Below, piece after piece: positions 21,851-30,509 of a stretch of DNA of 31,944 nucleotides. Origin of the DNA: DAOTXL01 sp034434895 (GTDB lineage: Bacteria; Chloroflexota; Anaerolineae; JAAYZQ01); assembly GCA_034434895.1 (NCBI GenBank), contig DAOTYI010000108.1:1-31944 (forward strand), given 5' to 3'. Within the stretch, counting starts at the first letter, position 1. Each line of letters starts with the position of its first letter. A model generated the notes under the pieces. That model was given only the letters and a program-made list of their open reading frames with translations. It was not told the origin of the DNA and ran no database searches. The position numbers and the translations under genes were made by a program.

Positions 21851-23668
21851 TCATACTCCGACAAACTGCCGCTTGTAGAGGTCGCAATACAGCCCCCCCT
21901 GGGCCAGCAGTTCCTGATGCGTCCCCTGTTCCACGATGCGGCCGGCCTGCACGACACAGATCCGGTCGGCATTGATGATGGTGCTCAGCCGGTGGGCGAT
22001 GACGATGGCCGTCCGTCCGTGCAGCAACCGCTTCAACGCCTCCTGGATCAGCGCCTCGGTCACTGTGTCCACGCTGGCCGTGGCTTCATCCAGGATCAGC
22101 AGGCGTGGGTCGGCCAGCACGGCGCGGGCGATGCACAGGAGCTGTCGCTGACCGAGTGACAGGTTGACACCCCCCTCCAGGATTTCGGTATCATAGCCCT
22201 CAGGCAGAGCGGTGATGAACTCATGGGCGTTGGCCAGGCGGGCTGCTTCCTCCACATCGCGATCGCTGGCTTCAGGTCGGCTGAAGCGGATATTCTCGGC
22301 AATCGTCCCCGAAAAGAGGAACGGGTCCTGGGGCACCAGCCCCATCTGTCGGCGCAGGGAACGCTGGGTGACGTGGCGCACATCCACACCGTCAATCAGC
22401 ACCGCCCCTTCGGTCACATCATACAGGCGGGCGATGAGGTTGGCGATGGAGGTTTTGCCGGCGCCGGTAGGCCCCACCAACGCCACGGTCTGCCCCGGCT
22501 CGATGACCAGGTTGACATGGTGCAACACCCGGCTGTCGCCCCGGTAGGCAAAGCTGACATCGCGCAGTTCCACCCGCCCGATGAGGGGCGGCATTTCGAC
22601 GGCATCCGGCCGGTCCTCGACCTCTGGCCGGGTGTCCAGCAGCTCCAGCACCCGCTCGCCGCCGGCCATGGCCGCCTGCATGGTGGTGTAGAGCTGGCTC
22701 AACTCCTGGATCGGCTGGAAGAAGCGGCTCACGTAAGCCAGGAAGGCCACCACCACCCCCAGCGTCAGGTCGCCGCGGGCGACGGCCAGGCCGCCGGCCC
22801 AGAGCACAATGCCGGTGGCCAACATCCCCAGGAACTCGACGGCCGGCAGGAAGATGAAGGACAGGGACATGGCCGCCACGTACGCGTCGCGGTTGGCGCG
22901 GTTGACCTCGTCAAACCGCTCGTGGGAGGTGCCCTCCTGGGCAAAGGCCTGGATGACACGCATCCCCGACAGGTCTTCGGCCAGGTCGCCCACCACAGCC
23001 GCGATCCGGGCGCGGGTCTGGCGGAAGGCGGTCTGGGCCCGGCGGGCAAACAGCCATGTCGCCAGGACCATCAGCGGCAGCACGCTGAAGGTCAGGAGGG
23101 CCAGCCGGGGGCTCATGGTCAGCATGACGACGACGATGCCGACCAGCAGCAGGCTGTCGCCGACAAGGGTGACCAGCCCCTGGGACAGCAGTTCGTTGAT
23201 CACGGCCACGTCGTTGATCACCCGCGAAATGGTCACGCCGGTAATATGAGTTTCGTGGTAGCCAAGAGAAAGGGCCTGGAGGTGGCGGAACAGATCGGCA
23301 CGCAGAGTGGCCAACACCCGCTGCCCCACCCACGAAAGCAGGTATTGCTGCCCCGACGAAGCCAGGTACAACCCGACAAAGGTGGCTGCCGTCAGCAGGG
23401 CCAGGCGGGTCAGGCCGGCAGGGTCCCCCTGGGCAATGGGCCGGTCTATGGCCACCTTGACCAGGTAGGGAGCGGTCAGGCTCAGCGCCGAAGCGATCAG
23501 CATCAGCCCCAGGGCGGCGATCATGCGCAGCCGGTGAGGGCGCAGGGTGGCCAGCAGGCGGAGAAGGATGCGCAGGTCAAAGGCCCGTCCTTCCACCTTT
23601 TCGCCAAAACTCTCGATGGCCCCGCGCGGGCCCAGCCCCGACCCGGCGGTCCCGATGGACAGGCTCAT
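21851..23668 (-). CDS. ABC exporter half-transporter, catalytically intact NBD
   Basis: This 605-residue protein has a six-helix transmembrane domain (about 45-330) and an ABC ATPase (about 355-600). Walker A is GPTGAGKTS, the Q-loop segment is GLVPQDPFLFSGTI, and the signature is LSLGQRQLL, non-canonical at the third position. Walker B is LLILDEATASVD with catalytic Glu528, and the H-loop is IAHRLST with His559. ATG 23668 overlaps the stop of its partner (ATGA), and both proteins are exactly 605 residues. It pairs with the upstream gene as a heterodimeric exporter of the TM287/288 or BmrCD kind. The substrate is unknown; drugs, lipids or peptides are possible. Charged residues 15-30 precede the first helix. 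Confidence 0.93.
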   Translation of the reverse strand: MSLSIGTAGSGLGPRGAIESFGEKVEGRAFDLRILLRLLATLRPHRLRMIAALGLMLIASALSLTAPYLVKVAIDRPIAQGDPAGLTRLALLTAATFVGLYLASSGQQYLLSWVGQRVLATLRADLFRHLQALSLGYHETHITGVTISRVINDVAVINELLSQGLVTLVGDSLLLVGIVVVMLTMSPRLALLTFSVLPLMVLATWLFARRAQTAFRQTRARIAAVVGDLAEDLSGMRVIQAFAQEGTSHERFDEVNRANRDAYVAAMSLSFIFLPAVEFLGMLATGIVLWAGGLAVARGDLTLGVVVAFLAYVSRFFQPIQELSQLYTTMQAAMAGGERVLELLDTRPEVEDRPDAVEMPPLIGRVELRDVSFAYRGDSRVLHHVNLVIEPGQTVALVGPTGAGKTSIANLIARLYDVTEGAVLIDGVDVRHVTQRSLRRQMGLVPQDPFLFSGTIAENIRFSRPEASDRDVEEAARLANAHEFITALPEGYDTEILEGGVNLSLGQRQLLCIARAVLADPRLLILDEATASVDTVTEALIQEALKRLLHGRTAIVIAHRLSTIINADRICVVQAGRIVEQGTHQELLAQGGLYCDLYKRQFVGV

Positions 23669-25482
23669 GGCCGGAGTCCTCCTGGCTGCAAGGCCTCCTG
23701 GGGACGAAATTGCCGCTGATAGATCTCGGCATACAGCCCACACGTGCGCAGCAGTTCGGCGTGGGTGCCGCTGGCCACCAGTCGCCCTTTGTCCAAAACC
23801 AGGATCAGGTCGGCCATGCGCACCGTGCTCAGCCGCTGGGCGATGACAAAGGAGGTGCGCCCTTGCATCAATCGCTCCAGGGCAAGCTGGATCAGCCGTT
23901 CCGTTTCGGTGTCCACCGACGAGGTGGCGTCGTCCAGGATCAGGATGCGCGGGTCCTTCAGCAAGGCCCGGGCAATGGCGATGCGCTGTTTCTGCCCACC
24001 GGAGAGGGTGACGCCGCGCTCACCGACCAGGGTGTCGTAACCTTCCGGCATCTCCAGGATGAAGGAGTGGGCCTGGGCTGCCTGGGCAGCGGCGACAATC
24101 TCCTCCTCACTGGCGGTCGGGCGGCCAAAAGCGATATTTTCGCGGATGGTGGCGGCAAAGAGGGTCGTCTCCTGCAAGACGATGCCGATCTGGTCGCGCA
24201 GGGAACTGAGGGTTACCTGGCGAATGTCATGACCGTCAATGGTGATCCGCCCTGCCGTGGGATCGTAGAAGCGAGGGATGAGGTTGATGATGGTGGATTT
24301 GCCTGAGCCGGTCGCGCCCAGCAGGGCGATGATCTGGCCCGGCAATGCCTCAAAACTGATCCCCTTGAGCACCGGATGGTGGCCAAAGTAGGCGAACGAC
24401 ACCTGTTCGAAACGAACGTGACCCCGCACCGGTGGCAGGGGGAGGGCGTCAGGTGTGTCTTGCACCTCCGAGACGGCATCCAGGATCTCAAAGATGCGCT
24501 CGCCGGCGGCACTGGCCTGGGCCAGGGCCGGGATGATCATCCCGATCCGGCGCACCGGCTGGATCAGTTGGGCCAGGTAGGTGGAGAAGGCCACCAGTTC
24601 GCCGAGCGTCAGCCGGCCCCGGATGACCAGGGAGCCACCATACCAGAGGATGAACACCGTACCGGCGCTGGCGATGAGGTCAATGAGCGGGGCATTGAAG
24701 GATTGGAGGCGTGCGGCCCGGGCCGAGAGCCGGAACCAGAGGCCGTTTTCCCGGTCAAAGCGCTCGATCTCGGTCTCTTCGCGGGCAAACGATTTGACGA
24801 TGCGGGCACCCCGCAGATTTTGCTCGACACGGGTGGTCAGCACGGCCAACTGCTGCTGGATCTCCAGGGAGAGAGGGCGATAGCGGTGGCCAAAGCGATA
24901 GGCCACATAGGCCAGCACCGGCATCGTGCTCAGGGCCAGCAAAGCCAGGCGGGGGTTCATCCACAGCAGCGCGGCCAGAGTTCCCAGCAGGAGGGTCATG
25001 CCCTCCACCAGCCGCAGCGTTGCCCGGCCGGTCAGAAAGCGGATGCGCTCCACATCCTGCACCGCCCGCGACAGGAGCTGCCCCGTCTGGGCACGGTCGT
25101 GGTAGGAGAAAGAGAGACTGGAGAGCTTGTGGTGGATCGCGTTGCGCAGGTCGTAGGCCACCCCCTGGGAGGCGATCTCTGTCCAGCGCCCCTGTGCAAA
25201 GCTGAGGACCCCCTTGAGCAGCGTCAGGCCCAGCAGGGCCAGAACCAACCACCCCAGCAGATCGGGGTCCCCGCCCCGGATGCCACGGTCCACGATCCGG
25301 CGCACGACCTGGGGTATGACCAGGGCCAGTCCGTTGATCCCCAGCAGGAACAGGTATGCCCCGGCCACCTGCCAACCGTAGGGGCGCAGGTGGCTGTAGC
25401 AACGCCACAGGATCTGCCCGCCACGCGCCTGGGGTGGCGAGGGCCGACCTGGTTGATCGGGTGAGAGTTCTGGATATCTCAT
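23665..25482 (-). CDS. ABC exporter half-transporter, degenerate NBD partner
   Basis: This 605-residue protein has six transmembrane helices (about 30-315) and an ABC ATPase (about 345-595) with Walker A GATGSGKST. The signature is a canonical LSGGQKQR. The catalytic residues are altered: Walker B reads LILDDATSSVD, with Asp518 in place of Glu, and the H-loop is IAQRLST with Gln549 in place of His. These changes mark the degenerate subunit of heterodimeric exporters, whose non-hydrolysing site joins the partner's odd LSLGQ signature. The start is ATG 25482; an in-frame GTG at 25533 has no ribosome-binding site. Its promoter is divergent from that of the beta-glucosidase gene. Confidence 0.93.
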   Translation of the reverse strand: MRYPELSPDQPGRPSPPQARGGQILWRCYSHLRPYGWQVAGAYLFLLGINGLALVIPQVVRRIVDRGIRGGDPDLLGWLVLALLGLTLLKGVLSFAQGRWTEIASQGVAYDLRNAIHHKLSSLSFSYHDRAQTGQLLSRAVQDVERIRFLTGRATLRLVEGMTLLLGTLAALLWMNPRLALLALSTMPVLAYVAYRFGHRYRPLSLEIQQQLAVLTTRVEQNLRGARIVKSFAREETEIERFDRENGLWFRLSARAARLQSFNAPLIDLIASAGTVFILWYGGSLVIRGRLTLGELVAFSTYLAQLIQPVRRIGMIIPALAQASAAGERIFEILDAVSEVQDTPDALPLPPVRGHVRFEQVSFAYFGHHPVLKGISFEALPGQIIALLGATGSGKSTIINLIPRFYDPTAGRITIDGHDIRQVTLSSLRDQIGIVLQETTLFAATIRENIAFGRPTASEEEIVAAAQAAQAHSFILEMPEGYDTLVGERGVTLSGGQKQRIAIARALLKDPRILILDDATSSVDTETERLIQLALERLMQGRTSFVIAQRLSTVRMADLILVLDKGRLVASGTHAELLRTCGLYAEIYQRQFRPQEALQPGGLRP

Positions 25483-25601
25483 GGCTGGATCAGATCCTGG
25501 CGGCACCACCGACTTTTTCAATGGCGATGCCACGGCGGCGTTGCCGTTCCCGCCCGGTTTTGCTTCCCTGCACCGTGGCCCCTGGCCTGTCCGGCCTGTT
25601 C

Positions 25602-25630
25602 AGTATACACCACAGATGGAAACAGGGCAA
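25602..25630 (-). promoter_or_regulatory. Promoter for the ABC exporter operon
   Basis: On the minus strand TTGCCC (25630-25625), a 17-bp spacer and TATACT (25607-25602). The leader to ATG 25482 would be about 110 nt. Confidence 0.5.
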
Positions 25631-25670
25631 AAGCGGATAGGTGGATCGTTTGCGCTGCCGCTGCGGCCGT

Positions 25671-25701
25671 TTGTCATCAAGGGGGCATGTTGTGGTATAA
25701 T
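25671..25701 (+). promoter_or_regulatory. Promoter for the beta-glucosidase gene
   Basis: TTGTCA at 25671-25676, a 19-bp spacer and an extended -10, TGGTATAAT, at 25693-25701. It lies back to back with the ABC operon promoter and 42 bp before ATG 25744. Confidence 0.65.
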
Positions 25702-25743
25702 AGCCGCCGTTTATGAGAATCACAGCCGAAACAGGAGGAAAAG

Positions 25744-27117
25744 ATGGTCCGGTCGGACGGGGATTTTCTGAGCTTTCCTGAGGATTTTGTCTGGGGTGTG
25801 GCCACGGCCGCCTATCAGATCGAAGGGGCCTGGAATGAAGGGGGCCGGGGGCCATCCATCTGGGACACCTTTTGTCATCAGCCCGGCAACATCGAAAATG
25901 ACGACACCGGCGATGTGGCCACCGATCACTACCACCGCTGGGCGGAAGATGTCGCCCTCATGGCCGGGTTGGGGGTCAAGGCCTACCGTTTTTCCATCTC
26001 CTGGTCGCGTGTCCTGCCGGAGGGCCGGGGGAAACCCAATCCGGCCGGCCTGGACTTTTATAGCCGCCTGGTAGATGGGTTGCTGGCGCGGGGGATCACC
26101 CCCTTTATCACCCTCTATCACTGGGACCTGCCCCAGGCGCTTCAGGATCGGGGCGGCTGGGGTGAGCGGGCCACAGCCGGTTACTTTGCCGACTATGCTC
26201 ATCTGGTCGGCCGACATTTGGGGGATCGGGTGCGCCACTGGATCACCCACAACGAGCCGGCCGTCGTCGTGGAGGTCGGGCATCTGTGGGGCAGACATGC
26301 CCCTGGAGTTCGCGATCGAGCTGTTGCCCTGCGGGTGGCCCATCACCTGTTGCTGTCGCACGGGTTGGGGGTCGAGGCGCTGCGCGATGCGGTTCGCTCG
26401 CCCCAGGTGGGCATCACCCTCAACCTGAGCCCTGTCCACCCGGCCTCTGACACGGAGGCGGACCTGGAAGCAGCCCGGCGCGCCGACGGCGAGAGCAACC
26501 GGCTGTACCTTGACCCGCTGCTGCTGGGCCGTTACCCGGAGGATATGCTGGAACTGTACGGTTCGCTCTTTCCCCCCTTTGACCCGGACGACCTGCGGCG
26601 GATCGCCGTCCCGCTCGATTTCCTGGGGGTCAACTACTACAGCCGCCAGGTGGTCCGGCACGACCCGGCCGCGTTGCCCCTCCAGGTAGCCCGGGTGCGG
26701 CCGCAGGGCAGCGAATATTCGGAGATGTGGGAGATCTATCCGCCGGGCATCTATGAGCTGCTAACCCGCCTGAAGGCCGATTATCCGCTGCACAACCTGT
26801 ATATCACCGAGAACGGCATCCCCGTGCCTGACCTCCCCGACCGGGATGGGCAGGTGCATGATCCCCGCCGCATCCGCTATCTGCATGATCACCTGGTCCA
26901 GCTTCATCGTGCTCTGGCCGAGGGGGTCCCGGTGCGCGGCTACTTTGTCTGGTCCTTGCTGGACAACTTTGAATGGGCCTATGGCTACCGGATGCGGTTT
27001 GGCCTGGTCTATGTGGACTATCGGACTCTGGAGCGGACGATCAAGGACAGTGGGCGGTGGTATGCCAGGGTGATCCGGGAAAACGGCCTGAAGCCGAACG
27101 GCATGGACTTTTCATGA
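25744..27117 (+). CDS. Family 1 glycoside hydrolase (beta-glucosidase type)
   Basis: This 457-residue enzyme is a full-length GH1 retaining beta-glycosidase. The N-terminal signature is FVWGVATAAYQIEGAWNEGGRGPSIWD. The acid/base is Glu171 in THNEP and the nucleophile is Glu356 in ITENG. The conserved YRFSISWSRVLPEG, LYHWDLPQAL and YFVWSLLDNFEWAYGY segments are present, and the Glu/Trp pair in the last one binds the sugar O4/O6. No signal peptide is seen, so it acts in the cytoplasm on imported cellobiose-like disaccharides or aryl glucosides. The start ATG 25744 follows ACAGGAGGAAA. It stands alone, with its own promoter and a repeat-rich gap after it. Sugar specificity cannot be told. Confidence 0.95.
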   Translation: MVRSDGDFLSFPEDFVWGVATAAYQIEGAWNEGGRGPSIWDTFCHQPGNIENDDTGDVATDHYHRWAEDVALMAGLGVKAYRFSISWSRVLPEGRGKPNPAGLDFYSRLVDGLLARGITPFITLYHWDLPQALQDRGGWGERATAGYFADYAHLVGRHLGDRVRHWITHNEPAVVVEVGHLWGRHAPGVRDRAVALRVAHHLLLSHGLGVEALRDAVRSPQVGITLNLSPVHPASDTEADLEAARRADGESNRLYLDPLLLGRYPEDMLELYGSLFPPFDPDDLRRIAVPLDFLGVNYYSRQVVRHDPAALPLQVARVRPQGSEYSEMWEIYPPGIYELLTRLKADYPLHNLYITENGIPVPDLPDRDGQVHDPRRIRYLHDHLVQLHRALAEGVPVRGYFVWSLLDNFEWAYGYRMRFGLVYVDYRTLERTIKDSGRWYARVIRENGLKPNGMDFS

Positions 27118-27136
27118 CAGTTTTGTGGGAGCCGGT

Positions 27137-27172
27137 CTGAGAGTTTGTTTGAAAACCGCCAAGGGCACGAAG
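27137..27172. repeat. Single-arm copy of the 20930-21040 element
   Basis: The segment beginning CTGAGAG at 27137 matches the reverse complement of the right arm near 21013-21040 at 24 of 28 positions; all four differences are transitions. Only one arm is present here, so it is a remnant or a solo unit of the same repeat family. Confidence 0.6.
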
Positions 27173-27256
27173 AATTTCTGTACGCCATGTGCAACTTTTT
27201 TCCCCAGAGGCATTTGGAGCCTTCTGGGCATGACACCGGCCTGCCCCTCCCCCCTG

Positions 27257-27296
27257 CCCCTCTCCCCGCTGCCGCTGCACGGCGCGGGGAGGGGGA
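27257..27296. repeat. GC-rich hairpin
   Basis: CTCCCCGC (27262-27269) pairs with GCGGGGAG (27284-27291), extended outward by C/G runs and inward by GCCG/CGGC. It resembles the terminal palindrome at 31861-31944. It sits between the GH1 gene and the promoter of the oxidoreductase gene and could act as a terminator-like structure, but no T-run follows. Confidence 0.55.
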
Positions 27297-27324
27297 GGAA
27301 TATGGCGTTCTGTATATTCCTTAT

Positions 27325-27353
27325 TAGACAGGAAGGGCCTTTTCAGGTATAAT
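27325..27353 (+). promoter_or_regulatory. Sigma70-type promoter for the aldehyde oxidoreductase module
   Basis: TAGACA at 27325-27330, a 17-bp spacer and a perfect TATAAT at 27348-27353. It excludes the upstream in-frame start at 27353 and supports ATG 27401. Confidence 0.7.
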
Positions 27354-27400
27354 TGTCAGGCCGGTCTGTAACCGGTGTAGCTCAGGTAAGGAGGTCAAAG

Positions 27401-29245
27401 ATGCCCTACGGATATACCGGTCGGCTGTTGCGCCTCAATCTCACCGATGGCGCCTGGCATGTCGAGACGATTGAAGAGCTGGACGTGCGTCGCTACCTTT
27501 TGGGCAGCGGCCTGGCCGCCAGGATTCTCTACGCAGAACTGGACCCCCGCCTCGATCCATTGCATCCGGCCAACCCTCTTTTGGTCTTTACCGGCCTGCT
27601 GACCGGCACCTACGCACCCACCGGCTGTCGCAGTTCGTGGTGTGGTCGCTCGCCGCTGACCGGCATCTGGAACGAGGCCAACATGGGCGGCCACTGGGGC
27701 GCCGAGCTGCGCTTTGCCGGGTTCGACGGCCTGATCATCACCGGCCGGGCCGCCCGGCCGGTCTATCTCTGGCTCCACGACGGTGAAGTGCAAATCCGCC
27801 CTGCCGATCACCTGTGGGGCCTGGATCACTTTGCCACCTTCGACCGGCTCCGCGCCGAGACCGACCCCCAGGCTCAGGTGGCCTGCATCGGCCCCGCCGG
27901 GGAGAACCTGGTCCGCATGGCCGGTGTCATGCAGGGGGGGCAGGAGCATGCCCGCGCCGGCGGTCGGGGCGGGATGGGGGCGCTGCTGGGCGCCAAAAAC
28001 CTGAAAGCCATCGCCGTGCGCGGGACCGGCCGGCCCCAATATCCCGACCCCCAGGCTTTCCGGGAGTTTGTCAAAGAGCTGAACCGCTTCATCCAGGCCA
28101 ATTCAGTGGGCATGTCCCAGCTTGGCACGGCGGGCGGCGTACCGGCCACCGAGGTGGCCGGCGATCTGCCCCTCAAGAACTGGACGCTGGGCAACTGGCA
28201 GGAAGGGGCCGCGCGCATCTCCGGGCAGCGCATCGCCGAGACGATCTTTCAGAAACATACCCATTGCTTCGCCTGTCCTATCGGCTGTGGCAAGACGGTG
28301 CGGGTGGAGGACGGCCCCTATGCCGGCGTCTATGGGCACGGCCCGGAATATGAGACGCTGGCCGGATTCGGCGGCAATTGCCTGTGCGACGACCTGAACG
28401 CCATCGTGGCCATGAACGATCTGTGCAACCGCTACGGGCTGGATACCATCAGCACCTCGGCAGCCCTGGCCTTTGCCATGGAGGCGTATGAAAGGGGGCT
28501 GATCTCCCCGGCCGACACGGGCGGCCTGGAGCTGACCTGGGGCAACGCCGGGGCGATGATCGAGGCCATCCAGGCCATCGCCCGGCGGGAGGGGATCGGA
28601 GCCCTGCTGGCCGATGGCGTGCGGGCAGCAGCGGCGCGCCTGGGGCCGGAAGCAGAGGCGTTCGCCGTCCATGTCAAGGGGATGGAGGTGGCCTACCACG
28701 ACCCGCGTGCTTTCGTCAGTATGGCCGCCAACTATGCCACCGCCAACCGGGGAGCCTGCCACCTGGAGGCACTTTCCTATTGGCTGGGCTATGGCACCCG
28801 TTTTGCCGGCTGGTACGACCCGGAGACGTTCGACGATCATGATAGCCGTGGCAAGGGCCGGGTGGCTGTGGATTTTCAGAACTATATGGCCGTCTACAAC
28901 CCGTTGGGACTGTGCAAATTCATCGCCAAGGGCAGGGTCACGCCACAGCAGGTGGCCGACCTGGTAAACACCGCTCTGGGCTGGAGCTGGACCGCCGCCG
29001 ATCTGCTGACCACCGGCGAGCGGCTGTTCAACCTCAAGCGGCTGATCAACCTGCGGCTGGGCGTCACCGCCGCCGACGATACCCTGCCGCGTCGCCTGCT
29101 GACTGAACCCCGTCCCTCCGGCGGCGCGGCGGGTGTGCTGCCCGATCTGAAGTTGCTGCTGGCGGAATATTACCAGGCCCGTGGCTGGACAGCAGAAGGG
29201 GTGCCGACCGGGGAACGGCTGGCAGCGTTGGATTTAACCGATTGA
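27401..29245 (+). CDS. Aldehyde:ferredoxin oxidoreductase (tungsten/molybdenum pterin enzyme)
   Basis: This 614-residue enzyme belongs to the AOR family, which oxidises aldehydes to carboxylic acids with ferredoxin as electron acceptor and uses a bis-pterin tungsten centre. The N-terminal domain opens with GYTGRLLRLNLTDG and ends with AGGRGGMGALLGAKNLKAIAVRG, the first pterin-binding part. The 4Fe-4S ligands are Cys289, Cys292 and Cys296 (CFACPIGC) plus Cys505 in LGLCKF. GPEYETLAGFGGNCLCDDL and MANYATANRG-type segments contact the cofactor. Length is normal for AOR (about 600). The start ATG 27401 has AAGGAGGTC upstream. It is the first gene of a three-gene run with a dehydrogenase and an aminotransferase. 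The aldehyde is unknown. Confidence 0.93.
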   Translation: MPYGYTGRLLRLNLTDGAWHVETIEELDVRRYLLGSGLAARILYAELDPRLDPLHPANPLLVFTGLLTGTYAPTGCRSSWCGRSPLTGIWNEANMGGHWGAELRFAGFDGLIITGRAARPVYLWLHDGEVQIRPADHLWGLDHFATFDRLRAETDPQAQVACIGPAGENLVRMAGVMQGGQEHARAGGRGGMGALLGAKNLKAIAVRGTGRPQYPDPQAFREFVKELNRFIQANSVGMSQLGTAGGVPATEVAGDLPLKNWTLGNWQEGAARISGQRIAETIFQKHTHCFACPIGCGKTVRVEDGPYAGVYGHGPEYETLAGFGGNCLCDDLNAIVAMNDLCNRYGLDTISTSAALAFAMEAYERGLISPADTGGLELTWGNAGAMIEAIQAIARREGIGALLADGVRAAAARLGPEAEAFAVHVKGMEVAYHDPRAFVSMAANYATANRGACHLEALSYWLGYGTRFAGWYDPETFDDHDSRGKGRVAVDFQNYMAVYNPLGLCKFIAKGRVTPQQVADLVNTALGWSWTAADLLTTGERLFNLKRLINLRLGVTAADDTLPRRLLTEPRPSGGAAGVLPDLKLLLAEYYQARGWTAEGVPTGERLAALDLTD

Positions 29246-29260
29246 GGAGGGTCTTACACC

Positions 29261-30421
29261 ATGCGTATCCTGGCTTTGGGGGGCGCGGGGGCCGTTGCCA
29301 AAGAAGCCACCCGCGATCTGGCCCGCTTTAGCGATTTTGAAGAGATTGTCATCGCCGAGCAGAATGTCGAAGCGGCGGAGAAGCTGGTCACCGAAATCGG
29401 CGACCCCCGGCTGAAGGTTCTGTCGCTGGACGCAAACGATGAGGAGGCCATGCGGCGCCTCTTCCCCCGCTTTGACGTGGTGATGAACGGCCTGCCGTTC
29501 AAATATGACCTGCCGGTCACCCGCGCCTGCGTCGAAGCCGGCGTGCCGGGCTGCGACCTGTCGTCCGAGGATGAGCAGTTTACTTTCCATGACCAGGCCG
29601 TGCGCCAGGGGATCACCTTTGTGCCGGGCATGGGCGCCACGCCGGGCATCACCAACATGATGGTCCGCCGGGCAATGGAGCTCCTGGACCAGGTGGAAAC
29701 GGCCGACATCTATTTCGCCGCTTTCCGTTGCCTGGCTCCCGCTCCTGGCCTGCTGGCCACCACCCTGTGGGAATTTGACCCACGCATCGAGGAACGGTCT
29801 GCCACCTACTATGAAGAGGGAGCGTGGTGGCCCACAACCCCTCTATCGGGCGGCAGGCGGGTGCGCTTTCATGACCAGATCGGCGAGCAGACGGTTTACT
29901 ATGTGCCTCACGACGAGGCTTACACTCTGCCCAGGTCCATTCCGGGGCTGAAGCGAGCCTCGGTGCGCGGCTGCTTCCCTCCCCACGTCATGGAACTGAT
30001 GGGGGCGCTGATGCGGGCCGGGCTGCTGTCCGACCTCCCGGTCCGGATCGGCGGCCAGGAGATGAGCGCCTTTGACCTGTGCCGCGAGCTGCTGTGGGCT
30101 GCACCCTCGTCGCGGGAAAACCCGGTGTGGGCCTACGGCCTGGTGGTGGAGGTCAGTGGCCGGCAGGCCGGGCAGCGGCTGCTCTGCACCTACCGCAATG
30201 AGCATCCTCCCCAGCAGGAATGGGGAGGCGAGAGTGCTTACTTTAAGAACATCGGCATCCCGTTGTCCATCGGCGCCCAGATGCTGGCCCACGGCCTGGC
30301 CGAACGGAAGGGGGTGGTCCCCCCCGAACTGGCCTTCCCGGCCCAACCCTTTTTCCAGGAACTGGCCCGGCGGGGCATCGTCGTCCATGAAGAAATCGTC
30401 CCCCTGGCCGATGATGAATGA
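29261..30421 (+). CDS. Saccharopine-dehydrogenase-family oxidoreductase
   Basis: This 386-residue protein has an N-terminal NAD(P)-binding Rossmann fold. The glycine motif reads GGAGAVA (residues 7-13) and strand IVIAEQN follows. The downstream part has the family block LPFKYDLPVTRACVEAGVPGCDLS, then FVPGMGATPGITNMM, and an alpha/beta substrate domain with YYVPHDEAYTLPRSIPGLKRASVRG. Members act on lysine-derived imines, carboxynorspermidine or related amino acids; this one most resembles uncharacterised dehydrogenases often called saccharopine dehydrogenase-like. A GAGGAGGG site precedes ATG 29261, only 15 bp after the AOR gene, so the two are cotranscribed. Its substrate is probably an amino acid or imine metabolised with its neighbours, which is an inference. 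Confidence 0.82.
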   Translation: MRILALGGAGAVAKEATRDLARFSDFEEIVIAEQNVEAAEKLVTEIGDPRLKVLSLDANDEEAMRRLFPRFDVVMNGLPFKYDLPVTRACVEAGVPGCDLSSEDEQFTFHDQAVRQGITFVPGMGATPGITNMMVRRAMELLDQVETADIYFAAFRCLAPAPGLLATTLWEFDPRIEERSATYYEEGAWWPTTPLSGGRRVRFHDQIGEQTVYYVPHDEAYTLPRSIPGLKRASVRGCFPPHVMELMGALMRAGLLSDLPVRIGGQEMSAFDLCRELLWAAPSSRENPVWAYGLVVEVSGRQAGQRLLCTYRNEHPPQQEWGGESAYFKNIGIPLSIGAQMLAHGLAERKGVVPPELAFPAQPFFQELARRGIVVHEEIVPLADDE

Positions 30422-30434
30422 CCCATGACCCACG

Positions 30435-30497
30435 CGATTCGCCATTGACGTTTGCTATTTGCTATTTGATATTTGATATTCGATATTCGATATTCGA
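30435..30497. repeat. Heptanucleotide repeat array before the aminotransferase gene
   Basis: Nine units run without gaps from cgattcg, ccattga and cgtttgc to repeated tatttga and tattcga. The array fills almost the whole gap between the dehydrogenase stop and the aminotransferase ribosome-binding site (AAAGGAG at 30497-30503). TTGACG (30445-30450) with a 17-bp spacer to GATATT (30468-30473) could be a weak promoter inside it. Confidence 0.8.
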
Positions 30498-30509
30498 AAG
30501 GAGCCAATA

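Noticed and set aside
25483..25533. GTG 25533 as start of the first ABC gene
   Set aside because: No ribosome-binding site and no conserved residues; ATG 25482 gives a normal exporter N-terminus.
27374..27386. tRNA-like D-arm sequence GGTGTAGCTCAGG before the AOR gene
   Set aside because: The next bases are the ribosome-binding site and the ATG of the AOR gene; no anticodon stem, T-arm or acceptor stem can be drawn.
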